This document shows, in pieces, positions 8,801-14,713 of a stretch of DNA of 44,879 bases; position 1 is the first letter of the stretch; every line of letters begins with the position of its first letter. The DNA is taken from contig JAYOTG010000015.1 of assembly GCA_038150305.1 (NCBI GenBank), positions 1 to 44,879 of the forward strand. The letters run 5' to 3'. Position numbers and translations under genes: made by a program. The notes under the pieces were generated by a model that was not told the origin of the DNA, did no database searches, and saw only the letters and a list, made by a program, of their open reading frames with translations. The DNA is from MGIIa-L3 sp038150305 (GTDB lineage Archaea > Thermoplasmatota > Poseidoniia > Poseidoniales > Poseidoniaceae).

Positions 8801-9965
8801 CCCCAGCGGCCATGTGGGTCATGGTGGCGTTATGTCCAGTTCCGTTGGCGGTGTGATTCAGGGTTCCAAGCGCGTATGAGAGGACGGTGCCGTTGAACAA
8901 TTCCTGCTCGAGGACGAGGTCCACGCTGTAGGCGCTGCCGTTGGTCAAGCCACTGAACACGAGGTCGGTCGTGGTCTCGTTGACCACCGTGGGCACCACG
9001 CTGGTGAAGCTCTGACCGCCGCCAGGCAGGTCGGTCGTGATCTCGATGTCGTAGGTGTTGATGGCGCCGCTGTATCCGTACACCCGAATGTAGGTGGATT
9101 GGGCGAGCGTGGCCGTGACGGTCATCGATTCGAGGTTGCTCACACTGCCAGAACTGCTAAGGAAACCGCCGGTCGCTGTTTGCCACGAGGTGTCGATGTC
9201 GCCGTTGATGTGGGCGAAGGTCACGTTGACGTAGTAGGTCACGCCGGCGATCATGTTCACTTCGAAGAAGTCCTCATCCACCGTGCTGTGGATGCTCAAG
9301 CCGGTGCAGTCCAAGGGGAGCGTGGAGGCCAAGGTGGCGGTGGCGATGCTGTCGTTGGGCTCGAGGACGTCTGACGTCGTGGTGCCGTTGCCCGTGCAGG
9401 GATTTGGCGGCGCGCTTCCGTTGCTGTTGCCCGTGCCACCGCCGCCACCGGTGCTGCCGGTGGTGAACTTCCAGATGGTCAGGTTCCATGCACCGGAGGT
9501 GCCGGCGAACGAGTACGCGGCGATGCTGATGTACACCATGCCGCCGTGGTTGGTGAGGCTGCTGTTGGTGCTCACAGTTTCGGGGTTCCCGAAGTAGGAG
9601 TAGGCCATCGAGTTCTGGTTGGTGTCGAGGATTTCCAAATCGAAATCGTCGCCAGAGGCGAAGGACAGTTCCGCGGCCAAGCCTTCGTTGGTGTTGAGGG
9701 CGACCCGGAGGTAATCGAAGTCATCCGTGCCCGAGACCAATTCACCGGATCCCGTCACGGAGCCGCTAAAGATGAGGTTTGGGACGCTGGTCGTCGAGGA
9801 CAGGTTGTCCGGGAGGTCGCCGGACGTCATGCCCATGTCGTTTTGGTTCGGTCCGACGGCGCTGACGGCCGGGGCCACGGTCATGGTGCTGAACAGCATG
9901 AGCAGCGCAAGGGTGAGGGAGCGTGCGCGGGAACCAAGCATGAGTCTTCGGCGGTTTGCTCCCAT
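5883..9965 (-). CDS. Giant secreted TSP3-repeat calcium-binding surface protein
   Basis: 1360 aa. A Sec signal peptide (basic MGANRRRLMLGSRARS, then LTLALLMLFSTMTVAPAVSA) is followed by two pre-peptidase-C-like beta domains (about residues 40-150 and 190-310), further beta domains to about 640, and then a long run of DxDxDG calcium loops. Nine of these are perfect 27-residue units built on DGDGYGDN; later ones have the C-P-x-T...G-C pattern typical of TSP3 repeats. One transmembrane helix (LILGMVALLAIAGLAALLVV) precedes a cytoplasmic tail of about 75 residues ending in a Trp/Tyr-rich motif (HWNRDAQGNLTYWDATTESW). The role is probably calcium-stiffened attachment or surface structure. Overlap with the archaellin-like gene places all three in one transcript. 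Confidence 0.85.
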   Translation of the reverse strand: MGANRRRLMLGSRARSLTLALLMLFSTMTVAPAVSAVGPNQNDMGMTSGDLPDNLSSTTSVPNLIFSGSVTGSGELVSGTDDFDYLRVALNTNEGLAAELSFASGDDFDLEILDTNQNSMAYSYFGNPETVSTNSSLTNHGGMVYISIAAYSFAGTSGAWNLTIWKFTTGSTGGGGGTGNSNGSAPPNPCTGNGTTTSDVLEPNDSIATATLASTLPLDCTGLSIHSTVDEDFFEVNMIAGVTYYVNVTFAHINGDIDTSWQTATGGFLSSSGSVSNLESMTVTATLAQSTYIRVYGYSGAINTYDIEITTDLPGGGQSFTSVVPTVVNETTTDLVFSGLTNGSAYSVDLVLEQELFNGTVLSYALGTLNHTANGTGHNATMTHMAAGANMESSVCIVAELYDANGTFVSSGQDCYYQEMLVVEATSSTTGDIEATNLSVNTPMSLWWFVYDLNAFDTAIFSNGGDIQGALNASIVNETQTNFTPSMTSMSWQVNWTGITNTNQHELVGLLWTQGTTTNLSTFDGISGTHFWEFTPQLPSLVITSVTKSTTAATNDVRMEGLDLVSGDGYSYQVRLTDGAGATLQNSTMTSFTATAQNMSLPAWSFATPNGSGTYCAAVDLYTSTMVQVIGDTDCFSLTFDNDGDGIANEYDLCPNTPLGASVDMDGCALSQKDTDGDGYNDSVDMFPNNPDQHWDTDGDGYGDNSAGNGGDAYPADASQWADSDGDGYGDNASGTNGDAFPLDSTQWADSDGDGYGDNPSGNNPDLWPNDSSQWADSDGDGYGDNPSGTQGDAFPNDNTQWQDTDGDGYGDNPAGNDADLWPNDNTQWKDDDGDGYGDNPSGTDGDAFPSDGTQWKDRDGDGYGDNAAGNNADAFPDDGTQWADRDGDGYGDNAAGMSADAFPDDATQWADRDGDGYGDNINGNTPDHCPDTPQGEAVDEKGCATVELDEDNDGVTDDLDVCPQTNATMSVDGFGCAEDQKDGDLDGVVNLYDTCPDTPPGRTVDAAGCAAVELDTDNDGINDARDQCPTTTPGMSVNGEGCAADERDADMDGVTDADDLCDYTDAGEKVDDQGCASNQRDTDNDGVTDAADACTGTLAGSTVDGVGCADYQLDADGDMISDSVDQCDATPAGETVDQVGCSDSQKDEDGDGRSDAVDLCPGTPAGTVADIFGCVPSQLDSDNDTVTDDLDRCPMTNSTAMVNADGCALYQLDTDNDGVTDDLDAFPDNATADSDRDGDGVADQFDAYPDDGLRSTLEPERNSTGLILGMVALLAIAGLAALLVVRREGATVATGLGAAADVDAMAEATFAAEDKALPELQDSAGAATWEENGVHWNRDAQGNLTYWDATTESWVPYQG
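7190..7890 (-). repeat. Nine 81-bp tandem repeats encoding DGDGYGDN calcium loops
   Basis: The string CGTATCCGTC recurs with exact 81-base spacing from 7211 up to 7859, giving nine units of 27 codons. The unit carries a D-x-DGDGYGDN loop, a short S/A-G-N/T linker, and DAFP or LWPND followed by QW. Similar units appear in the giant gene at the window's right edge, so the module is shared between surface proteins. Confidence 0.85.
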
Positions 9966-9984
9966 AAAGGGGCTTCCCCGTTGT

Positions 9985-10224
9985 TCAGATGGCCGTGGGC
10001 GCGACGTGGCCGTCCCGCTTGTCGTCGGGCTTGCGCACCCGCGACCACACGCCGCCCATCAACTCGTCGTGACAGGCTTCGCAATAGCAGAACTGCCGGT
10101 AGGCCTCTCGGAAGGAATAGGCCTTCTTTCCGGTGGCCACAAGGTATCCCTCGGGGGAGAGACGGGAGGTGATCGTCCCCGGCTTTCCACAGCCAGGAAG
10201 GTCGCACACCGGGGCGTCGGTCAT
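9985..10224 (-). CDS. Small cysteine-rich (zinc-ribbon-like) protein
   Basis: 79 aa from the ATG at 10224, which has a strong GAGGTGAT ribosome binding site; an extension to 10293 would run into the biotin-carrier gene. Cysteines come as C-x4-C near the N-terminus (CDLPGC) and C-x-C-x2-C-H in the middle (FCYCEACH), a likely zinc site. The rest is polar and basic. It lies 25 bases downstream of the biotin-carrier gene on the same strand and may share its transcript. I do not recognise the family; a role with the carboxylase is only suggested by position. Confidence 0.6.
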   Translation of the reverse strand: MTDAPVCDLPGCGKPGTITSRLSPEGYLVATGKKAYSFREAYRQFCYCEACHDELMGGVWSRVRKPDDKRDGHVAPTAI

Positions 10225-10249
10225 GATATCACCTCGTCGTCGTTGTTCT

Positions 10250-10660
10250 TCAAGCCTCGTCGTCCTCTGTGGGGTCGGGTTCGATGACCACAAGGGGGAC
10301 GTTGGCTTCGATGGCCTCGCCTTCCTCGCACTGGACGGAGGTCACGGTACCCGTGACCGGGGCTTGGATTTCGTTCTGCATCTTCATCGCCTCGAGGATG
10401 AGGATGACTTGACCTTCCTCGACGTGTTGGCCTTCGGTGACCTCAACGGTCACGACCTTGCCTGGAATGTTGGCCGACACGGTGCCTGAGCGCTTCTTCT
10501 TGCCGCCGCCTCCGGCGCGTCGCTTCGGTGCGGGGCCGGCGTTGGGCACTTCGACCTCAAAGGTGCGACCGCCCACCTCGACCTGGTAGGTCGGTCCATC
10601 GCCTTCGATGGTCACTTCGAACGTCTCGCCGTCAACAATCACGGTGCGTGTGTTGCTCAT
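10250..10660 (-). CDS. Biotin carboxyl carrier protein of an acyl-CoA carboxylase/decarboxylase
   Basis: 136 aa. The C-terminal ~75 residues form a biotinyl/lipoyl domain with the EAMKM motif (residues 90-94; Lys93 is the biotin attachment site). Before it lie a beta-rich N-terminal part (TVIVDGETFEVTIEG) and a flexible Ala/Pro/Gly/Lys linker, as in carriers of propionyl-CoA carboxylase and methylmalonyl-CoA decarboxylase. The carrier shuttles a carboxyl group on biotin between two active sites. It follows the carboxyltransferase and small-subunit genes on the same strand, with a GGAGGTGA ribosome binding site. Attachment of biotin would need a ligase; one is fused to a methyltransferase at 30463-31887. 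Confidence 0.92.
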   Translation of the reverse strand: MSNTRTVIVDGETFEVTIEGDGPTYQVEVGGRTFEVEVPNAGPAPKRRAGGGGKKKRSGTVSANIPGKVVTVEVTEGQHVEEGQVILILEAMKMQNEIQAPVTGTVTSVQCEEGEAIEANVPLVVIEPDPTEDDEA

Positions 10661-10664
10661 GTGG

Positions 10665-10850
10665 TCACCTCCAGGGGGCGCGCCCGCTCCGGGTGCGCAT
10701 CAGGCTCTGACGGCCCATCGCTTGACGGCGGTGGTCGCTGCTCCAGGCCTCGCCGGGCGTACGACCGACGTTGGCGGTGCCGGAGGATTCCTCCAGCATG
10801 CTCATCACGGCCATCATGGCCGCGGTGCGGAGAACGGCTTCGTCGGTCAT
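10665..10850 (-). CDS. Small subunit-like protein in the carboxylase operon
   Basis: 61 aa, between the carboxyltransferase (9 bases upstream) and the biotin carrier (4 bases downstream). It has an Ala/Met-rich amphipathic helix (LRTAAMMAVMSMLEE) and a basic C-terminal half with a W-x5-R-x2-MGR-x2-LM pattern. Small proteins of this kind occur between the same two genes in other biotin-dependent carboxylase operons and are thought to help assembly, in the manner of gamma/epsilon subunits. There is no membrane helix, unlike OadG. The function is inferred from position and this pattern only. Confidence 0.6.
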   Translation of the reverse strand: MTDEAVLRTAAMMAVMSMLEESSGTANVGRTPGEAWSSDHRRQAMGRQSLMRTRSGRAPWR

Positions 10851-10859
10851 GATTAGGCC

Positions 10860-12413
10860 TCACAGTGGAATGTTGCCGTGCTTGCGGGCCGGTCGCAGTT
10901 CTTCCTTGTCCGCGAGCATGTCGAGGGCTCGGCACAGGTGCCGGCGGGTCTGCGAGGGCTCGATGACGTCGTCGAGGTAGCCCAAACTGGCCGCCTTGTA
11001 CGGGTTGGCGAAGGTCTCGTTGAAGTCCGTGGTCAGGCGCTCGCGCTCCTCTTCGGGGTTACGTGCGTTGGCAATGCGCCGCCGGTGGATGATCTCGACC
11101 GCGCCGTCGGCGCCCATGACCGCGAGTTCCGCGGTCGGCCACGCCACGTTGTAATCGCCGCGCAGGTGCTTGGAGGACATCACGTCGTAGGCGCCGCCGT
11201 AGGCCTTGCGCAGCACGACGGTCAGCTTCGGCACGGTCGCCTCGGCGAAGGCGTACAGGAGTTTGGCGCCGTGGCGGATGATGCCGCCCCACTCTTGGCT
11301 GGTCCCGGGAAGGAAGCCGGGGACGTCTTCGAAGGTCACCAGCGGGATGTTGAACGCGTCGCAGAAGCGCACGAAGCGTGCCGCCTTGTCCGAGGCATCG
11401 ATGTCAAGGCAACCTGCGAGGACCTTCGGCTGGTTGGCGACGACGCCAACGGTGCGGCCGCCGAGGTGGCCGAAGCCGCACACGATGTTCTGCGCCCATT
11501 CGGCTTGGACTTCCATGAAGCCGCCGTCGTCGAGGACCTCGCGAATGACGTCCACCACGTCGTATGGCTTGTTGGGCTCGTCAGGAAGGATGGCATCCAG
11601 CGCTTCGCACACGCGGTCGATGGGGTCGCTGCTGCGCTTCTCGGGGGGCTTCTCCATGTTGTTCAGCGGCAGCAGGTCCACGAGGTCCCGGGCGAGGTCG
11701 ATGGCGCCCGCATCGTCCTCTGCTGTAAAGTGCGAGACACCGGACTTCGAGCCGTGGGTCATCGCTCCGCCGAGGTCCTCGAAGGTCACCACTTCGTTGG
11801 TGACCGTCTTGATGACCTCAGGTCCGGTGATGAACATGTGCGCGGTCTGGTCCACCATGATGACGAAGTCCGTGATGGCAGGGCTGTACACCGCACCACC
11901 AGCGCAGGGCCCCATGATGACGGAAATCTGGGGGATGACGCCGCTGGCGCGGACGTTGCGGAAGAAAATCTCAGCATAGGATCCGAGCGAAGCCACGCCT
12001 TCCTGAATACGAGCGCCACCGGAATCGTTCATGCCGATGACCGGCCGTCCGGTCTTGAGTGCCATGTCGAGCACCTTGCAGATCTTCAGGCCGTGCATCT
12101 CGCCAAGGCTGCCGCCGTAGACGGTGAAGTCCTGCGCGAAGGCGTAGACTTGGCGCCCGTTGATGGTGCCGTGGCCGGTCACCACGCCATCGCCGGGAAT
12201 GACGTTGCGGTCCATGCCGAAGTCACGGCATCGGTGCTCGACCAAGCCGTCCATCTCCTGGAAGCTGCCCTCGTCGAGGAGCATTTCGAGGCGCTCACGC
12301 GCCGTCATCTTCCCACGGGCATGCTGGGCCTCGATGCGGGCCTGACCGCCACCGACCTCGACTTTGGCCTTGCGGGCTCGGAGGTCTTTCAGGCGTTCCT
12401 CAGTGGATGTCAT
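10860..12413 (-). CDS. mmdA: Carboxyltransferase subunit, propionyl-/methylmalonyl-CoA type
   Basis: 517 aa from the ATG at 12413, preceded by a GGTGA ribosome binding site; longer starts run into the opposite promoter. It is a crotonase-fold carboxyltransferase with N and C halves. Seen: GARIQEGV and the oxyanion-hole region GPCAGGAVYSPA in the first half; VANQPKVLAGCLDIDASDKA, VPGFLPGTSQE and KAYGGAYDVM in the second. The length and motifs match PccB and MmdA. It moves carboxyl groups between biotin and propionyl-CoA/methylmalonyl-CoA. No biotin carboxylase subunit is nearby, so either that gene lies elsewhere or the enzyme runs as a decarboxylase or transcarboxylase. Genes for methylmalonyl-CoA mutase functions diverge from it, supporting this substrate. 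pccB is an equally valid name. Confidence 0.93.
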   Translation of the reverse strand: MTSTEERLKDLRARKAKVEVGGGQARIEAQHARGKMTARERLEMLLDEGSFQEMDGLVEHRCRDFGMDRNVIPGDGVVTGHGTINGRQVYAFAQDFTVYGGSLGEMHGLKICKVLDMALKTGRPVIGMNDSGGARIQEGVASLGSYAEIFFRNVRASGVIPQISVIMGPCAGGAVYSPAITDFVIMVDQTAHMFITGPEVIKTVTNEVVTFEDLGGAMTHGSKSGVSHFTAEDDAGAIDLARDLVDLLPLNNMEKPPEKRSSDPIDRVCEALDAILPDEPNKPYDVVDVIREVLDDGGFMEVQAEWAQNIVCGFGHLGGRTVGVVANQPKVLAGCLDIDASDKAARFVRFCDAFNIPLVTFEDVPGFLPGTSQEWGGIIRHGAKLLYAFAEATVPKLTVVLRKAYGGAYDVMSSKHLRGDYNVAWPTAELAVMGADGAVEIIHRRRIANARNPEEERERLTTDFNETFANPYKAASLGYLDDVIEPSQTRRHLCRALDMLADKEELRPARKHGNIPL

Positions 12414-12442
12414 GGACTCACCTAGGCCGTTAGACCTCGGGT

Positions 12443-12455
12443 CGGTCTTTGACCG
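12443..12455. promoter_or_regulatory. Inverted repeat in the divergent carboxylase/mutase promoter region
   Basis: CGGTC-TTT-GACCG is a perfect 5-base inverted repeat with a 3-base spacer. It lies in the 115-base gap between the carboxyltransferase start (12413, -) and the mutase small-subunit start (12529, +). A site here could control both directions. It is short enough to arise by chance. Confidence 0.3.
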
Positions 12456-12528
12456 TTCCGTGTCCAGAATGCGGCATGGAGCCCCTGTCGCCCGTGCGCT
12501 TGAAAACCGCCGTGCCTCTGGCAAGGTC

Positions 12529-12969
12529 ATGGCGGGAAGCATGCGCATCGTGGTCGCGAAGCCCGGCCTCGACGGCCACGACCGTGGCGCCAAGGTCGTG
12601 GCACGTGCGCTGCGTGACGCCGGTCACGAGGTCATTTACACCGGACTTCGACGCACGCCGGCGCAAATCGTGGCCACCGTGCGCGACGAAGACGCCCGCT
12701 TCCTCGGCTTGTCCAGCCTCTCTGGCGCACACGGTCACCTCTTCCCGACCATCTGTCAGCTGTTGAGGGACGAGGGCCTCGACGACGTGGTGGTCTTCGG
12801 CGGCGGCATCATCCCCGATGCCGACCGTTCCGCCCTTCATGACGCCGGCATGCGCGCCATCTTCGGCCCGGGCACCTCCACCGAGGCCATCAGCGCCTTC
12901 GTTGCGGAGGCCTCGTCCCGCGATGACGCAGGCGTGGGCGCCGAAGGCGGTTGGATTTGGGAGGCGTGA
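12529..12969 (+). CDS. Methylmalonyl-CoA mutase, B12-binding small subunit
   Basis: 146 aa. The start at 12529 has AAGG just upstream; the ATG at 12541 is an alternative. The protein is the free-standing cobalamin-binding domain: KPGLDGHDRGAKVVARAL carries the DxHxxG motif whose His binds the cobalt, followed by a Rossmann-like fold with LSSLSGAH and VFGGGIIPDAD loops and a GPGTS end. In archaea and some bacteria this domain is a separate chain that pairs with a large catalytic subunit, which is not in this window. The enzyme interconverts (R)-methylmalonyl-CoA and succinyl-CoA. The MeaB gene starts 3 bases after its stop. Confidence 0.93.
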   Translation: MAGSMRIVVAKPGLDGHDRGAKVVARALRDAGHEVIYTGLRRTPAQIVATVRDEDARFLGLSSLSGAHGHLFPTICQLLRDEGLDDVVVFGGGIIPDADRSALHDAGMRAIFGPGTSTEAISAFVAEASSRDDAGVGAEGGWIWEA

Positions 12970-12972
12970 CCG

Positions 12973-13869
12973 TTGGACGCCGGTGCGCTGGCGGCCCGCC
13001 TTGAGGCGGCCTGCGCCGGCTCCCGACGTGATCTCGCCCGCTTGCTGACCGACGTCGAAGACGGGCGCATCGCCGCCGCTGATTTGCTCGGTTCACAGCG
13101 TGCCGAAGGGCGCTCCATCGCCATCACCGGCCCGCCCGGTGTGGGCAAATCCTGCTTCATCGACCACCTGCTTCGTGCCCACGCTGAACGTGACGAGCCC
13201 GTGGCGCTGCTCGCCGTTGACCCGTCTTCGGCGCTGTCCGGCGGTGCCCTGCTCGGGGACCGCATCCGGCTGACCTCGCCCGACGACGAGGCCCTTGCTG
13301 ACCGGATCTACGTCCGTTCGATCGCCACGCGCCGCTCCAGCGGCAGCATCCCTTCCGTGCTGGGTGACCTCGTGCAGGTCCTCCACGGCTGTGGTTGGCC
13401 GCTGGTCATCATCGAAACGGTGGGTGCGGGTCAATCCGAGGTCCGCTGCGCTGCGGTGGCCGACCGCATCGTGCTCATGGAAGGTCCCGCCCGTGGCGAT
13501 GCGGTGCAGGCGGAGAAAGCAGGTCTGCTCGAATTGGCCGACCTCGTGTTGGTGAACAAAGCCGACCTCGACGGCGCCGAGCGCCACGCCGCCGAACTGC
13601 GAGATTCACTGGCCTTGGACGGCCCTGACCCACCTGAGGTGCTGCTGATGTCGGCTCAGACCGGCCTTGGCCTGCCGGAAGCTCTCCACGCCCTTCGGAC
13701 CTTGGAGGCGCGGCCGGGCAGCGAGCGGGCGCGGGCGCGCGAGCGGTTGGCAAACGCCTCTGAAGCCCGACTCGTCCGCCATGAGGACTATGAGGCCCTC
13801 CTCGCCCGTATCGCCAACGGTAGCCTCGCTCCCGAGGACGCCGTCGAGGTGATTTGGCGTGGTGGATGA
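12973..13869 (+). CDS. meaB: MeaB/ArgK-type GTPase, methylmalonyl-CoA mutase chaperone
   Basis: 298 aa with a TTG start 3 bases after the mutase subunit stop. G-domain motifs: Walker A GPPGVGKS (residues 53-60), DPSSALSGGALLGDR (MeaB signature), ETVGAGQSE (switch region typical of the family) and NKAD (guanine specificity). MeaB proteins gate loading and protect the B12 cofactor of methylmalonyl-CoA mutase using GTP. Coupling with the B12 subunit fits this role exactly. Length is in the usual range of about 300-330. The old ArgK (arginine transport kinase) name does not apply. Confidence 0.93.
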   Translation: MDAGALAARLEAACAGSRRDLARLLTDVEDGRIAAADLLGSQRAEGRSIAITGPPGVGKSCFIDHLLRAHAERDEPVALLAVDPSSALSGGALLGDRIRLTSPDDEALADRIYVRSIATRRSSGSIPSVLGDLVQVLHGCGWPLVIIETVGAGQSEVRCAAVADRIVLMEGPARGDAVQAEKAGLLELADLVLVNKADLDGAERHAAELRDSLALDGPDPPEVLLMSAQTGLGLPEALHALRTLEARPGSERARARERLANASEARLVRHEDYEALLARIANGSLAPEDAVEVIWRGG

Positions 13870-14491
13870 CGACAACGGCATGGTGCCGCTCACCGACCCG
13901 AAAGAGCACTCCGTTGGTGGGATGTGGGGTCACGTCCTGAGGCGCGGCGTTCATCTTGGGATGGTCGCCATCCCATGGGTCTACTACGAACATGCGGTGG
14001 ACCTCGCCGATCGCGTGGGCCTGAGCAGCGCCGAGCAATTCGCTTCAGCGCTCGTGTTCTTGCTCATCGTGGCCGAAGCCGTGCGCTTGCGCACGGGCAT
14101 CACGGTCTTCGGACAGCGCGATTACGAGGCCACTCAAGTCTCGGCCCTGGCGTGGGGCGCGCTGGCCATCGGCGTGGTGCTCCTGACCCTGCACGACCAT
14201 CCTGAACTGGGCTATCCGCTCATCTTCTCCCTCGCCATCGGCGACCCGCTGCTGGGTGAACTGCGGCGTGCCGGACAAGAGAACCGCACGGCCTCGATGT
14301 GGACCACGCTGGTGCTCGTCGGCGTGTGGTCGGCCTTCGCCGTCGTCTTGGCCACGCCGTGGGTTTTGGTGCCCGTCCTTCCCTTCATCTGCGTCGCATC
14401 CGAGTGGCCGCGCCTGAGGTGGATCGACGACAACGCGACCATGCTGTTCATTCCGCTGCTGGCCGTGTTGCTGGTCGTCCCGTGGTTGTGA
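13859..14491 (+). CDS. Polytopic membrane protein, possible dolichol/phytol kinase-like
   Basis: 210 aa with a GTG start at 13859 overlapping the MeaB stop by 11 bases (13862 GTG is an alternative). About six hydrophobic helices. A basic GHVLRRGVHLGM segment at the N-terminus, SLAIGDPLLGELRR in the middle, and WIDDNATMLFIPLLAV near the end are reminiscent of CTP-dependent polyprenol/phytol kinases (SEC59/VTE5), whose conserved parts are an R-R/K-x2-H start, a GDP motif and a DN...P end. The family's usual lysine/glycine-rich loop after GDP is not obvious. If right, it would phosphorylate an isoprenoid alcohol for glycosylation or lipid salvage. I hold this loosely. Confidence 0.45.
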   Translation: MVDDDNGMVPLTDPKEHSVGGMWGHVLRRGVHLGMVAIPWVYYEHAVDLADRVGLSSAEQFASALVFLLIVAEAVRLRTGITVFGQRDYEATQVSALAWGALAIGVVLLTLHDHPELGYPLIFSLAIGDPLLGELRRAGQENRTASMWTTLVLVGVWSAFAVVLATPWVLVPVLPFICVASEWPRLRWIDDNATMLFIPLLAVLLVVPWL

Positions 14492-14540
14492 CCCCACTAC
14501 ATTCAAAGGGCGGTTCTCGGTGGCACGTTCAGGGATGAAC

Positions 14541-14657
14541 ATGGGCGAAGAAGAGAGCAAGACCGAAGTTGCTCAGTCCACCTATTTCGTGGTGTTTGGA
14601 CTCGCCGTCATCGCACTGGCCGTGACGGCCTTTGCTTACCCCGTCTGGGGTTACTGA
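14541..14657 (+). CDS. 38-aa single-helix membrane protein
   Basis: The frame reads MGEEESKTEVAQSTYFVVFG then LAVIALAVTAFAYPVWGY and stops. An in-frame ATG two codons earlier (14535) is an alternative start. An acidic N-terminus and one 20-residue hydrophobic helix suggest a small inner-membrane peptide with its N-terminus in the cytoplasm. It stands between two longer same-strand genes in otherwise unexplained space. Codon use matches the neighbours. Function unknown. Confidence 0.5.
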   Translation: MGEEESKTEVAQSTYFVVFGLAVIALAVTAFAYPVWGY

Positions 14658-14713
14658 CCTTCGCCGAACCTTCGGACGAGGCTTCAAAGGCGACCCGCTG
14701 GGAGGTTTTGGTC

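Noticed and set aside
9966..9984. GGGG-AAG-CCCC-TTT on the - strand as a terminator
   Set aside because: The 4-base stem and three T are too weak, and it sits directly before a start codon.
14664..14675. CCGAACCTTCGG palindrome before asnB as an operator
   Set aside because: The 12-base near-palindrome has a very small loop and no second copy; chance is a sufficient explanation in G+C-rich DNA.
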